NCBI GenBank assembly: GCA_020284085.1
Contig: JACEVL010000431.1
Location: forward strand, 1 to 64,000
Reading direction: 5' to 3'
DNA: 64,000 bases
From: Aporrectodea caliginosa
Lineage: Eukaryota; Annelida; Clitellata; Crassiclitellata; Lumbricidae
Shown piece after piece: positions 1 to 11,829 of the stretch. The notes below the pieces were generated by a model. That model did not search any database and had not been told where the DNA came from. It saw only the letters and a program-made list of their open reading frames with translations. Every line of letters begins with the position of its first letter. The first letter of the stretch is position 1. The position numbers and the translations under genes were made by a program.

Positions 1-400
1 TAGAATAAAGTCAATTTTTTCGAAACCCGAACAAAATTGTAACAAGCACCGTTTTATGATAGAAGTGTTGTAAAGGTAAAGTTGTGTTGTTTTTGTAAAA
101 TCCCCATCTTAATGTTCAATATTCATAAAGTTATTTTATAAAATGTTCGACGTGAGCGATAATAGAGGTTGTTGTCCATTATTATTATATTCGTTTATTG
201 CACAAAAACCCGATTTCCCGATAACAGTTTTCTAGAAAACGACCGAACTCCCGATAGTTAAATTGTAAACATGACATAGACCTAGCGTGGCCTTGATGTA
301 TATCGATATACTGCCTATTTACATGTTTATTTCTTAATTATATTCATTCGAGTCGGACTTAGAAAATAATTTCGGCTCCGGGTCAAGCACGTCTCCGTGA
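1..400. repeat. Dispersed repeat, first copy
   Basis: Roughly positions 190-390 match 49915-50290 at about 80% identity by eye. The match includes the runs around 'cccgatttcccg', 'cagttttctagaaa' and 'acatgtttattt'. The second copy carries a 202-bp MITE that this copy lacks. This copy lies immediately upstream of the decayed ORF at 408, so it may be the flank of the same element. The repeat boundary on the left is not visible. Confidence 0.6.
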
Positions 401-407
401 GGGGTGC

Positions 408-1929
408 ATGATTACCAAGAATCGTAGTATTGACATAGTGCAGTATCATGGAGCAGAGAAGTCCTGGTTGAGGACGATTAGCATGCAACCAATAGATCAA
501 CTTCATCAGCCAGTTCGTTCTTCTCATCTGTCAGCATTGAACTTGATATGGCATGCAGGATGGTTCTGTTCAGATTCTGTGCGACCTAACTGGTCTGGGT
601 TTATGCAGACGGTCTGCTCTGGTGTGCATAGTTCGGCTGCCGTTGTCCAGTTTCTGCCTTTGATTGACCTTAATTCATCAGATGAGACTTGCATCTATTC
701 CACATTGTTGTATGTAATAGAACAAGCAAAGCAATTAAATATTGTTACCGGTACTCCTTGCATTACCTTCGACTTGCATTTGTTGCTGAAAGCTGTAGAT
801 ATAGCTAAAACAGCAGGATTGAATATTGTGTGCAAACTTGGTGGATTCCATACTATAATGAGCTTCTTGGGCGCCATTGGCAACCTGATGTGTGGATCCG
901 GCTTAGAAGACATGTTCCACCTGAACTATGGACCTGATACAGTTACTCATATCATGTCTGGTAAGGCTGTGTCACGAGCAATTCGAGCTCATTTTCTAGT
1001 TAGTGGTGCCTTAGTAAGCCTTCTGTCCTCTGTTCAGTCTGTTTACAACAAGGTAATGGATGATGGTGTTTGCCTCACTAGTGACTGCAGCATTTTGTCG
1101 GATCCTGCATTATTACAGACAGATTATAATCTGCAACAAGTAATAGATAAGCTTTCGTCTCAATCAAGAACAGCAAAGTTATGGTTGCAGTACATGAAGT
1201 ACATTGATTTATTGAAACTCTTCATTGCAGCAGAAAGAACTGGAAATTGGCATCTCCATCTCCAGTGTTTGAGCAATATGCTAAATCTGTTTGCAGCCAC
1301 TGGACATAGCAACTATGCAAAGGGTGGTCGACTGTACCTTCAGTTGATGACTTCACTACCGGACAGCCATCCCTAGCTATACAAACTGTTTGCTGAAGAA
1401 GGGTTTCATGTCATTCGCCATTCTGAATGATTTTGGGCAGGGTTGTCTAGCGACCTAGGTATTGAGCAGACACTCATGAGGACTTTGAAAGGTCGAGGCG
1501 GTCTGACAAGAGGTCGTGGTATTAACGATAATGTTCGGTCTCTTTGGGTGAACACTATGCATGAGTGCGCTTCTGTGCATCAGTCTGTCTCATCAATGAC
1601 TGGTACTCTCTTCTAATCAAGAACATGCCGATGTGGGAGAACTTCGCTTGCAGAGAGACAGAAAAGATCTGCAGAAGATTCTCGACCATTTACATGCTAA
1701 CAATCCATTTGCATTAGATGAGTGTAGACTGTTAAGTTTATCGTCACGTTCTGTTGCTAATGACAGTGATAATATAAACTGTGACGATGCAGAGAGTGTT
1801 GGAAGAGCAATTATGCTAAGCATGGACGACCATAATTTTGGAGATGTGGTGAATCGATTTTTACAACTCAACCTGTTCGACTATGACCTCTTCAACTTCT
1901 GTCACTTACTAATAGCACTTACGAAATGA
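408..1929 (+). pseudogene. Decayed copy of a multi-copy invertebrate ORF, probably from a mobile element
   Basis: A 322-codon open frame (408-1376) is followed by similar sequence interrupted by a TAG at about 1374, a TGA near 1428 and a frame change near 1615, and then continues to 1929. Motifs include LGGFHTIMSFLGAIGNLM near residues 145-162, GKAVSRAIRAHF near residue 190, and downstream GGLTRGRGI followed by a short segment and then GELRLQRDRKDLQKIL. From memory, ORFs with the same motif order recur in high copy in cnidarian, mollusc and echinoderm assemblies, which suggests an element-encoded protein. I cannot assign a Pfam family or an activity. Neighbours are repeats only. The breaks mean this copy is not expected to make a full product. 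Confidence 0.6.
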
Positions 1930-2080
1930 AAACTGTTAATGACTGTATTCATACGTGTACATTGTGTTCACTGTTCATGGAATCGATTCTAATAAAAAAA
2001 TGACTATGAACAGTTTCTGGAAATTACATTTAAAACATTTCCTGCCATTTTCTGTTTAATTAAGCTAAATATTATTCTAT

Positions 2081-3400
2081 TTGTTTAACTGCAGCAAGCA
2101 TCACAGAAACAATGACAAATCGTTTATTGGAAACTTAGCATTTCTCCCTTTAAAGACAGTGTCCGGTTTTACAGTGCTATGCCACATTGAAACACATTTA
2201 ACAGTTTTTATGGATAATAAACCTTTACCCCAAGTAACTTCGGTCAAATTCCTGGGAGTATATGTAGATCAGTTTTTAACTTGGAAAGTACATATAGAAA
2301 ATATTTCTAAGAAAGTGGCGAAAAGTGTAGGTATCTTGGCCCGTACTGCCCACCTTCTACCGACTAGAATTAGACTTAGCCTATATTACTCCTTAGTCCA
2401 CCCTTATCTCTCTTATTGCAATGTAGTGTGGGCCTCTAATTACCCTTGGATAACATCTGGCGAAGAGAGCGAGAGGTACCGAGTTCGAGCTGGGCGGACA
2501 TGCTTTGTAGGCTGCTATTAGCGCCGTTGTATTGCAAGCTGTCTGTTCTGTTAGTAGTTAAGATTGTTTCAATTGCATAACATGTAAATGTACAGCGCAG
2601 TGCGTTTGTCAGGCGCTTAATAAAGAAAAAGATTATTATTATTATTATTATTATGTAGTGTGGGCCTCTAATTACCCTTCTCGATTGGTTAGGTTAACTT
2701 CATTACAAAAAAGAGCGGCCAGAATTATCTTGGGTAACTTGAACTCCCTGTCTTCTCAGGCCATGTTACAGAAATTGAACATTTGTAATATAGAACAGAT
2801 TAGAATCAAACAGACCTCAGAGTTTATGTTTAAATACATGCATAATCTTTCGCCTGGATCTTTTACTGACTTCTTTAGCTTGACATCCCAATCTAATCCT
2901 TACAATGTTCGGACTTCTTCCAATTATAGAGGAATTGCCACTAGAACGAATACACGGAAATTCTCCATCAAAAGTGCTGGCCCTAGGACATGGAATAATC
3001 TCCCTGTTACCATTCGTGTTTCTCCTAGCATTTCAGTATTTAAAAAGAAACTCCATCATCACTTACTGACTGTGGATCCCTGACCCCCACCATGCTTCCC
3101 CTGCTATTACCTGCCGTACATGCTCAAATTCGTACATACTGTGCTCGTTGCAGACACTCACTGTGTGTAATTTTTGATATTTAGTTAACTAGTTAAGATG
3201 TAAAATTTTTGGTACCCTCATGCATAACCTGCTGCCACGTTTCCCATGTACATGGGTAACCCTGTTAGCGGGACCCTGGTCCCTTAAGGGTTTCTCACCC
3301 TTTGCTTTTTGTTGGCGATTCTATAATATATTTGTGATGTTGTGATGTTGCCTACTTGAAGGAATAAAATTTTTGGTTATGGTTATTATGGTTAAACAAG
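2081..3400 (+). mobile_element. Non-LTR retrotransposon 3' end (CR1/L2/Jockey-like reverse transcriptase C-terminus), interrupted
   Basis: Translated segments 2200-2447 and 2658-3083 carry the usual end of a LINE reverse transcriptase: FLGVYVDQFLTWKVHIENI, the tract LSLYYSLVHPYLSYCNVVWA, then RLTSLQKRAARIIL and an FSIKSAGPRTWNNLP motif before a terminal KKKLHHHLL. The 5' portion (endonuclease and the palm with the catalytic aspartates) is absent, so this is a 5'-truncated copy. A SINE insertion at 2448-2652 breaks the frame. The 3' end has an AATAAA near 3362 and a short TGGTTA-rich tail ending near 3395. The clade is a guess from the motif style. Confidence 0.85.
2448..2652 (+). mobile_element. 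tRNA-derived SINE (family A), nested in the LINE
   Basis: A 205-bp insertion flanked by a 27-bp direct repeat (2421-2447 and 2653-2679), read as the target-site duplication. The body has a tRNA-like B-box region (GAGTTCGAGCTGG) and ends in an (ATT)n tail. The same body appears reversed at 26176-26470, where the tRNA-like head with an A box is also present. This copy is 5'-truncated. Confidence 0.85.
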
Positions 3401-3419
3401 GCTATTAAATGTAAGACAA

Positions 3420-4030
3420 TCCGAAGTTATTTTAAGGTGAAAAGGTCAATTTTTAGAGGAAAATGTTTGAAAATGGCTGCAGCTCAGCCAAATGTTGTTT
3501 TATTTTGGTGATTCTGTGTTATGGTCATTTTCCCTTGATTTTGACCTTTTGACCTTGAAATGACCTTGGGTTAGTTTCAAGGTCAAAGGTCAAGATCAAT
3601 GGAAAACTGCCATAACTCTGAATCATGCACATAAAGCAAAATGTTTGGAAATGGCTATAACTCAGCCAAATTTGTTTTATTTTGGTGATTCTGTGTTATG
3701 GCAATTTTTCCTTGATTTTGACCTTTTGACCTTGAAGTGACCTTGGGTTAATTTCAAGGCCAAATGTCAAAATCAGTGCAGAACTGCCATAACTCAGAAT
3801 CGTACAGATCAAGCAAAATTTGGCCTAACTATTGCCAATTTTCTCTTGATTTTGACCTTTTGACCTTGAAATGACCTTGAATTATGTTAGCCTTTCTGTT
3901 CTATGTCTTCTCTGATGCAGCCCTTATTGGTCCGATCAAATAGGTAAAAGAATCACCCAAATAGAATAATATTTAGCTGAGTTGTGGCCTTTTTCCTTGA
4001 GTTTGACCTTTTGACCTTGGTTTTTGGTGT
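3420..4030 (+). repeat. Imperfect tandem repeat rich in TGACCT/AGGTCA half-sites
   Basis: About four diverged units of roughly 130-180 bp. Each has the core TGACCT-TT-TGACCT, usually followed by TGAAA and another TGACCT (near 3542, 3719, 3853 and, shortened, 4004). The first unit also has AGGTCA-A-AGGTCA at 3580-3592. Repeated spacer text such as 'gccataactc' and 'attttggtgattctgtgtt' shows these are copies of one unit. Confidence 0.8.
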
Positions 4031-4590
4031 TTTGCAAAAATCCCCGACATGGGATTGATGGGGATTTTCACTGAAATAATCAGCTTGAAATTCTGAATCC
4101 AACGATACCAAATTTATGCTTGTTACAATTTTGTTTAGGTTTTCTGGCCTTCTACCCGACTATTAGACAGAAATTCGAAGGTGCACATGTGTCCGTACGA
4201 AACTTCTCTAAATATGTAGCTCTGGAATATTATTCATGTGTCTCTAAGAGCAAGGCGTTGTTTCAACCGATGAGAACTATAAGGACTGTTGGCGATACCT
4301 CCGACGGTGCATCTAGTAGCTTCCAATCATTCACGCGAACGTCTTTCACTCGAAGCTTTTAGCGATTTGCACTTGAAAACTTCACATAAGCATGCGCCAT
4401 ATTTGATTCTCCCTGTTTCTCTGTAGTGGCTACTAAATCGTAAAAATGTCATCATGGTCTAAACTCTAAAGAGACACGCCGCAGTCTTCCATGTTTCGTA
4501 TGTTGCCAGAATGATCTGTCGACATAAATGGCCTGGTAATGTGGCATATAGTCGTCGTTTGTGGTCTATGTCGGATCCTTTCCCAAAGTT
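4031..4590. other. No gene seen; possible terminal inverted repeat
   Basis: Bases 4117-4135 are an exact 19-bp inverted match to 30-48. A 70-codon open stretch follows the match (about 4150-4362), but it resembles no family I know and has no visible partner exon. Confidence 0.3.
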
Positions 4591-5270
4591 TCCTCATTCA
4601 GCGCTTCCTCCATTACTTTCGTCCTCTACTTCTGTCCTTGCACTTCCGTTGGCATTCTCCTCTTCCTGTATTTCCTCTCTCAGCCGTACTCCATCTGTTA
4701 CTATCCCCCCTCTTCCTTGATCCCTTCTTTCTCTCAGTCGCATCCTCTCCCTCTCTCTCCCTTCCTCTCGGAAGATCCTCTCTAGCTCTCTTCCTCTGTC
4801 TGGCTGCTGCTGCTTTTGCTTCTTCTTCTTCTTCGTCGTCGTCGTCCTCCTCCTCATCTTCTCGTTCGTGTAATTCCTCCATGGGCGTATTTAGGGGGTG
4901 GTTTTACTGGTTCAAACCCCGAAATAAATGCATTACTGTTATTAAACACTAAAAATGTGGAAATTATTTCCTGGCTACACCCCTGTATACTTCTTGTTAT
5001 TCTTCCTGTTATTCTCCCTGTTCCTCTTGTTCCTCTTGTTCTTGTTCCTCTTGTTCTTGTTCCTCTTGTTCTTGTTCCTCTTGTTCTTGTTCGTGTTCTT
5101 GTTCTTGTTCTTCTCCTCCTCCTCTTCTTCCTCCTCCTTCACCTCCTCCTGCTCTTTCTCCTCCTCCTTCTCCTTGTATCTCCGCTGTTCCTCCTGCTTC
5201 TTCATCTCCTTCTCCTCGCCGTCTTCCTCCTCTACCTCCTTCGTCTTGTTGCAACGCATCATTAGCATAT
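4590..5270 (+). repeat. Pyrimidine-rich low-complexity tract
   Basis: Mostly C and T on the plus strand. It includes CTT/CTC runs at 4815-4860 and a minisatellite of CTTGTTCCTCTTGTT-type units at about 5014-5110. Bases 4881-4945 carry a dispersed module (gggcgtatttaggggg, then ggttcaaacccc) that reappears reversed near 13585-13627. Open frames here are composition artefacts. Confidence 0.8.
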
Positions 5271-5299
5271 TATTTCGAACGCTCTTCGACCTTTCTGCA

Positions 5300-7250
5300 C
5301 ATGGTCGACCTACCTGGCTGACATCCAGGTCAACCAATCCACTTAACATCTGACGTCTTCAGCAATCCATTACACGAAAGGCATCTCACAAGATCTGCAC
5401 ATAGAATGCGCATTAAATATGGAACACATGATGATATATTTATAGTAAAGAGGGCCATGGTACTCAATATGTTATATAGGCCTAGCTACAGTATATTATA
5501 TATTGTGTGTTAAGTATATATTTCTATGAGTCAAAGGTCAAAGGTATGCCGAAAGTGACTGCCAAACGGTCGACTGTTGGCACATAGGCTTATTATATGT
5601 AAGCTTAGTACGCGGCATAGTAGTACTCAATTATGTTAAAATGCTACATAGAAGTCGGGGGCAGACATTTGGTTCGAGATACCTGCTTCACCTGCGCCCC
5701 CTAGCCAACTCAGTTACAATGAGTACAATGACCTACACTGTCGCTTGGAAAATGAAACAGCGAGGGGATGACTGGCCTCCCGCCCTCATATGCCGAGGCT
5801 AAGAAAACGAAGCCGCTAACACTTCATACCCATGGCTGCCTCTCAGGCTAGCTCAAGGGACTGCTCTTCTTTGTATAATATTCGTATGTATACTCATATA
5901 TAATTTTAACTGTTAACTGTCAGTTGCGACTATATTTATAATAGGCCTAATAATTATACGTTGCGGATGCATTGAATTAGACATGGCCATCTAAAATAGC
6001 CTTTAATTCTGTGCGGTAGGCTACAGATAGCCATAAACGATACTGATATGGCTACAGAAAGATGGTTGAGCTGGCGACAGTTCGAAGGGCTTTTGTTGCT
6101 TTGACCTTTGAATCATAGATGTATAATATACCAGGTACCTAGGTCGAAAGTGATCTCATTCGGATGAAAATGAATCTCTCTGCCTTGGCTATTGTGCCCT
6201 ATGGACCACCTTTGAGGCAGGGACCACAGGGCCCTTGGTCTGGGGCATTGTTCAACCTACACGTTGGACTTTGTCTGGTTAGGTAAGGCGCAACACCTGC
6301 CTATGTATATTCAACCAGGTCTTGGCTCTGGGATGTGCAATAGTAATTGTAATTAGTAACTTTAACTGTGCCTGTGTTTAATGCACAAAGTATAGCCTAA
6401 ATCGATGACGCACCAAAACCAAATCAGGTCAATACCCGGAAGATCCGTCGGTTAGACAGAGAAGAGAAGTAGTCTATGGATCGATGATTAGCAAATAAAT
6501 AAGTCTCATGTTGAGGACAAAATGATATAAGTGACTGAGAAGAACGGACAGATACAGGGAGAAGAATGGACAGATACAGGGAGATGAGTCTAGTGGTTAG
6601 TGTGTTGGATACATAAGTCATAGCAGACTCACTTACAAGGAGTTCACTGACCGTACACTCTCAGTGCGAAGATGAGGCTGCTGCCTAGAGTACTATAGCA
6701 ACCTGCCTTGATACATGTAAACCGAAGCTAAGAAAACTGAACCCCCTAACATTGTAGCTTATATCCACGACTATCTCTCGAAACTTACTTAACGGACTGT
6801 TTTTATGCTGCCAGCGAAGCCCGTTTACGAAACATCAGATGAACCTAGTGATAGGATCATGTGGGCCTAATCCGCCTAAACTTAAATTACCAACAGTTTA
6901 ATGACAACTTGTGGCAACAAAGGCCATTGATGCTGATAGGAAAATGTTATGTACAGCTTTCACTGTAACCAGAATCACTTATTAATGTCTCAGAGAAGCA
7001 TACATCTTTCGATTGTGTGTGCGTGTCCACAGTTTAACGGCAGCTTATGACAACATAGGCCGTTGCCGCCGACAAAGATTAGTTTTGGCTTATTACAGCT
7101 CAAGTATACATCTTTCGATTGAACGCCCCGACGCAATTGAGGAATATATTGCGGCATTCAAACCATGTTAAAGGTGTCTAACTAGTGATTCTTGTCCAAT
7201 GATAATAGGGCCTAATCACAATATTACAGCTGTAATAAGTAGGCTAACAT
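5300..7250. other. No gene seen; SINE fragments and dispersed repeats
   Basis: SINE-C-like pieces occur around 5690-5830 (shared with 31768-31870 in reverse) and around 6575-6790, where a tRNA-like start 'gagtctagtggttag' is visible. The block 6880-7160 shares segments with 17860-18160. A near-DR1 AGGTCAAAGGTAT lies near 5536. Confidence 0.5.
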
Positions 7251-7254
7251 GATT

Positions 7255-7374
<120 letters not shown>

Positions 7375-7499
7375 AATATAGGGCCCATTGTGATTACAAT
7401 AGGTCAAGATGGATTGGATAATATAAGGGCCTACCAATGCCCTACCATTGATTATAGAGCTTCTATCCAGCGAGCCCAGGGAAATCGACGGAGTTAATA

Positions 7500-8520
7500 T
7501 ATGAAAGCATTTAATGGAAGTCCGCTGTGATCTTTTTATTCTAAGTTATTCTGCTACTGCGCAGTTTATTTCGATCAACATCTTCTGAACAGCTTTGCAT
7601 GCCCTGGTCTTGGCTGCAGTCTTTCCCCCAGCTGAGTGCATAGGCCTAAATGTATAGCCTACACTTCGTTACTGCCGCACTCTGGTGGTGCCAGTCCGTA
7701 GCCCGGATGAAGGAAAAGAGCGACGCTAATCAACTTTGTTATGACGCAATGCTATTAACAGAAACTAGGCCTATTATCGCCGCCTATACCGTAGGGCCTA
7801 CGCGTTACGGCGTGTAGCCCTGTGGTATCCGTGCAGTGGTGATAATGCTGATGGTAGAGGTGGTAGTTGTGGTGGTGGTGGCAGTGGTAGTGGTTGTTGC
7901 ATAAGAAGATAGCAGCGGTTACAATTGCGAAAGGAAGAAGGCGGAGGCGTGATGAGGATGATTATAATCAGTGGCGTAAATCACGGGGGGACAGAGGGGA
8001 ACTGTCCCCCAAAGTTTTGACTGGGTCCCTTGAGTCCCTTTGCCCCCAAAATGCAAAATCCGGCCCAGAAAAATCTGTTCCCCAAAGTTATGTACAGACT
8101 TTCGCCTCTGATTATAATGCTACTGATGGTGATGATGAGCATGCACTCTGCGAGTCCTGCCGTTAATGACGATATCGGCGCCTATAGGCTATAGGCCGCG
8201 TCCACTGGATGTTGGGCTGCTGACAACTGCGCAGTAGCACCATCTTAAAACAACGAAACTGCGCCGCATCCATGCAACATCAACGGTTTATGAGTCGAGT
8301 TGAAGGATGCGACCAAGTGCAGCAGTCATTGGGGTCAGACCATTGGCAGAACTTCATCGGAAAAACTGAACAGCGACCATATACTTCCTCCACTTAACCC
8401 TCTCCAGATTCTGACCTGGCACCGAAACGGAACAAAACGACCTTATTGTTGCGCACTTGATTTGTTATGGCGCATAATAGACGCCGGTGTTAATTAAACT
8501 GGTCTACGTGACACTGGTGG
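7500..8520. other. No gene seen; short dispersed modules
   Basis: Bases 7682-7735 carry a 'ggtgccagtcc' module also seen near 15528-15575 and, in reverse, near 58790 and 59150. Bases 7970-8095 carry a C-rich 'ctgtcccccaaag' module of a type common in marine invertebrate repeats. No splice-flanked exon is recognisable. Confidence 0.4.
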
Positions 8521-8936
<416 letters not shown>

Positions 8937-9645
8937 TTATATATTCAGGCACATTAATTACCTTTCATCCGTTACACAGAATAAATTTAAAACATATAGG
9001 GCCTATGTTGCCTTTTTTGTAGCGTAGGACTGTAGTATTAGGATTATTACAAGTTTTCATTACAAAAATTATCTTCAGTTACTTTTAACGGTCATTCTGT
9101 GATCATGTAGTTTTAATCAAATTAATATTGTCTCATTTTCTGGGCGAAAATATCTGCGAATATTATCCCGCGATTGACATTCGGCCTCTGAGCTGTCCTT
9201 AAAAATCTTAGGGTGGTCCTCTGTTAAAATAAGTTGCCCATGCCTGCATTAAACTTAGCCTACATGCTCATAATAAGAGGAAAAGAGCGAAGAAAGCAAT
9301 AATTAATTAATTATAATTGTGGCTTTGGTCGCCTCTGATATTTATGTTCCAAAGTTCTAATTTTTTAGTTTCAATTGTTTCATTGTCGTCTCACTCGCAG
9401 TTCTAAATTAAATTTGATGTTCAGTTTTTAAATTTAAATTTGTGTAATTTATAAATTTTTGGCCTCTGGAATGTGATGCCACTATGCCATGGCATTGTTT
9501 GTTTTTATAGTAGGCCTAAATGCACCAATAAGTCATGACTGACCATGTAACTCACGCAATCGCTTTTTCAAACACGAACAAATGATCAGACATAGGAACT
9601 TTAGCTCATATAGACAATGAAGCGAATAGGACGAGGAGCAGTCCC
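8937..9645. other. AT-rich intergenic DNA, nothing recognised
   Basis: No open frame of note and no repeat match elsewhere in the window, apart from a short phrase at 9314-9350 that recurs near 12590-12630. Confidence 0.5.
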
Positions 9646-11523
9646 TTAACACTAGAAGTACCGAGAAATCGAACATCCTAGAAGCACCAAGGGGGTCATT
9701 TTGACCCCACATAATTTATAATGCAAAGTCAATTGCAAATTCAATGAAATTGACTATCAACTTTATTAACATAAATTACATAAGCATAAACAAGTGTAAT
9801 AAGTAAGTTGGAATGGAATATTAGGAGATCCTCTCCTCTCACCAGATCTCCTATCCTTTCGCCAGATCTCCGCTCTCACTAAAATCTACAATCCACTCAC
9901 CTGATCTCCTATTCTCTCACCAGATTTCCTATCCTCTCACCAGATTTCTTATCCTCTCACCAGACCTCACCCTATCTTCTCACCAAATCTCCTATCCTCT
10001 CACCAGATCTCTCCTCTCACCAGATCTTCTCTCCTGTCACCAGATCTTTTATCTTATCACCAGATCTCCTCTCCATTCACCAGATCTCCTCTCCTCTGAC
10101 CAGATATTGTTTCCTCTCACCAGATCTCCTCTCCTCTCACCAAATATCGTATTCTCTCACCACATCTCTCTCCTCTCACCACATATCCTCTCTCCTCTCA
10201 CCAAATCTCTCTCTCCTCTCACCAGATCTCCTCTCCTCTCACCAGATCTCCTCTCCTCTCACAAGATCTTCTCTCCTGTCACGAGATCTTCTATCTTATC
10301 ACCAGATCTCCTCTCCTTTCACCAGTTCTCCTATCTTATCACCAGATCTCCTATCCTCTGACCAGATCTCCTCTCCTCTGACCAGATATTCTTTCCCTCT
10401 CACCAGATCTCTCTCCTCTCACCAAATATCCTCTCCTCTCACGAGGTCTCTCTCTCTCCACTCACCAGATCTCCGCTCCTTTAACCAAATATCGTCTTCT
10501 CTCACCAGATCTCTCTCCTCTCACCAGACTCTCCTCTCCTCTCACCAGATCTTCTCTCCTCTCACCAAATATCGTTTCTCTCACCAGATCTCTCTCCCTC
10601 TCACCACATATCCTCTCCTCTCTCACCAGGTCTTTCCACTCACCAGATCTCCTCTCTCCTCTCACCAAATATCGTCTTCTCTCACCAGATCTCTCTCCTC
10701 TCACCAGATCTCCTCTCCTCTCTCACCAGATCTTCTCTGACCAAGTCATCCTTCTTCTCGCCAGATCTCCTATCCTCTCACCAGATCTCTCCTCTGACCA
10801 GATCTTCTTTCTCCCACTAGATATCCTCTCCTCTCAACAGATATCCTCTTCTCTCACCAGATCTGTTCTTTTCTCACCAGATCTCCTCTCACAAGATCTC
10901 CTTTCCTCTAACCAGATCTCCGCTTCTCTCATCAAAACATCCTTCTCGCCAGATCTCCTATCCTCTCACTTGATCTCCTCTCCTCTCGCCAGATCTACTA
11001 TCCTCTTACCAGATCTTCTCCTCTGACCAGATCTACTTTCCTCTCACCAGATCTCCTATCCTCTCACCAGATCTCCTCTTCTCTTCCCAGATCTTCTTTC
11101 CCATCGCCAAATGTCCTCTCCTCTCGCCAGATCTCTAATTCTCTCGCCAGATCTCCTATCCTCTCACCTAATCTCCTCTTCTCTCACCAGATCTCATCTC
11201 CTCTCACCAGATCTCCTATCTTCTCACATTTGATTACGTAATTAGCTTTGATCTATAATATTATTGAATAGAAAACAAGAAATGTGTAGCCTTACATGCT
11301 AGTACTAATACAGGGGTCAGATTGGCCCCTCGGTGCTTAAAGGTAGAACAGCAAAAATCTCAGAAATTGTGAATCCCCCCGAGTTCAAATTTTGGAAGAG
11401 GGTATACCCTACGAAGATGGGAGAAGATGAAATTACAGAACCCGGGCTATATCTGGGGCCGAGGTGCGTTCCGCTGAAAACCAAAAGGGGTCAGATTGAC
11501 CCCTTCGGTGCTTCTAGTGTTAA
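9646..11523. mobile_element. piggyBac-type non-autonomous element with internal minisatellite
   Basis: The element is bounded by TTAA at 9646-9649 and 11520-11523. Internal to these are inverted ends CACTAGAAGTACCGA and TCGGTGCTTCTAGTG, which match at 14 of 15 positions. Subterminal palindromes of the form GGGGTCA..TGACCCC lie near 9690 and 11488. TTAA targets and CACTAGAA-type ends are typical of piggyBac. No transposase is present; the interior is almost wholly a 20-bp minisatellite. Confidence 0.8.
9823..11227 (+). repeat. Minisatellite, about 20-bp unit CACCAGATCTCCTCTCCTCT
   Basis: About 70 diverged copies fill the interior of the piggyBac-type element. Each contains CAGATCT (a BglII site in many copies) plus a CT run, so the plus strand is pyrimidine-rich throughout. 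Confidence 0.95.
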
Positions 11524-11539
11524 GAGACAAATAAGGGTA

Positions 11540-11755
11540 TGAAGTGTCAGAGGGCGGGTGAAGAATCCTTTCCCTTGCCGCCTGATCTCCCTACCGACAA
11601 TGAACGGTCAGTATATTCTTTGTAGCTGAGTTGACGAGGTGGCTCAGATGGTGACCTCGAGACAAATTTCTTTCCTGGTTGGGATTTGAACCCCCGACCT
11701 CTAAGTTGACAGCCAAGCACGCTAACTGCTAGACTATCGTGTACCCCAATTAGCG
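11540..11755 (-). mobile_element. tRNA-derived SINE (family C)
   Basis: Reading the minus strand from about 11755, a tRNA-like head is visible with an A-box-like 'tagtctagcagttagcgtgc' and a B-box 'gggttcaaatcc' about 40 bp further on. Related copies lie at 25195-25305, 31765-32025 and 47500-47612. Confidence 0.75.
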
Positions 11756-11829
11756 AAATAAGCATTTGATGTTTACTAGCCAAGAGATGGCTGAGAAACG
11801 GAGCAAGGAAGCTCCGAAAACAAGGGAAT

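Noticed and set aside
4120..4362. 81-codon ORF preceded by an acceptor-like sequence
   Set aside because: The acceptor coincides with the possible inverted repeat end, no partner exon or known family is visible, and composition gives no support.
9823..11227. CRISPR-like array of regular repeats
   Set aside because: Units abut without unique spacers and lie in a eukaryotic mobile element; it is a minisatellite.
11650..11755. Genuine tRNA gene
   Set aside because: A and B boxes are present, but no cloverleaf can be drawn and the sequence continues into a SINE body repeated elsewhere.
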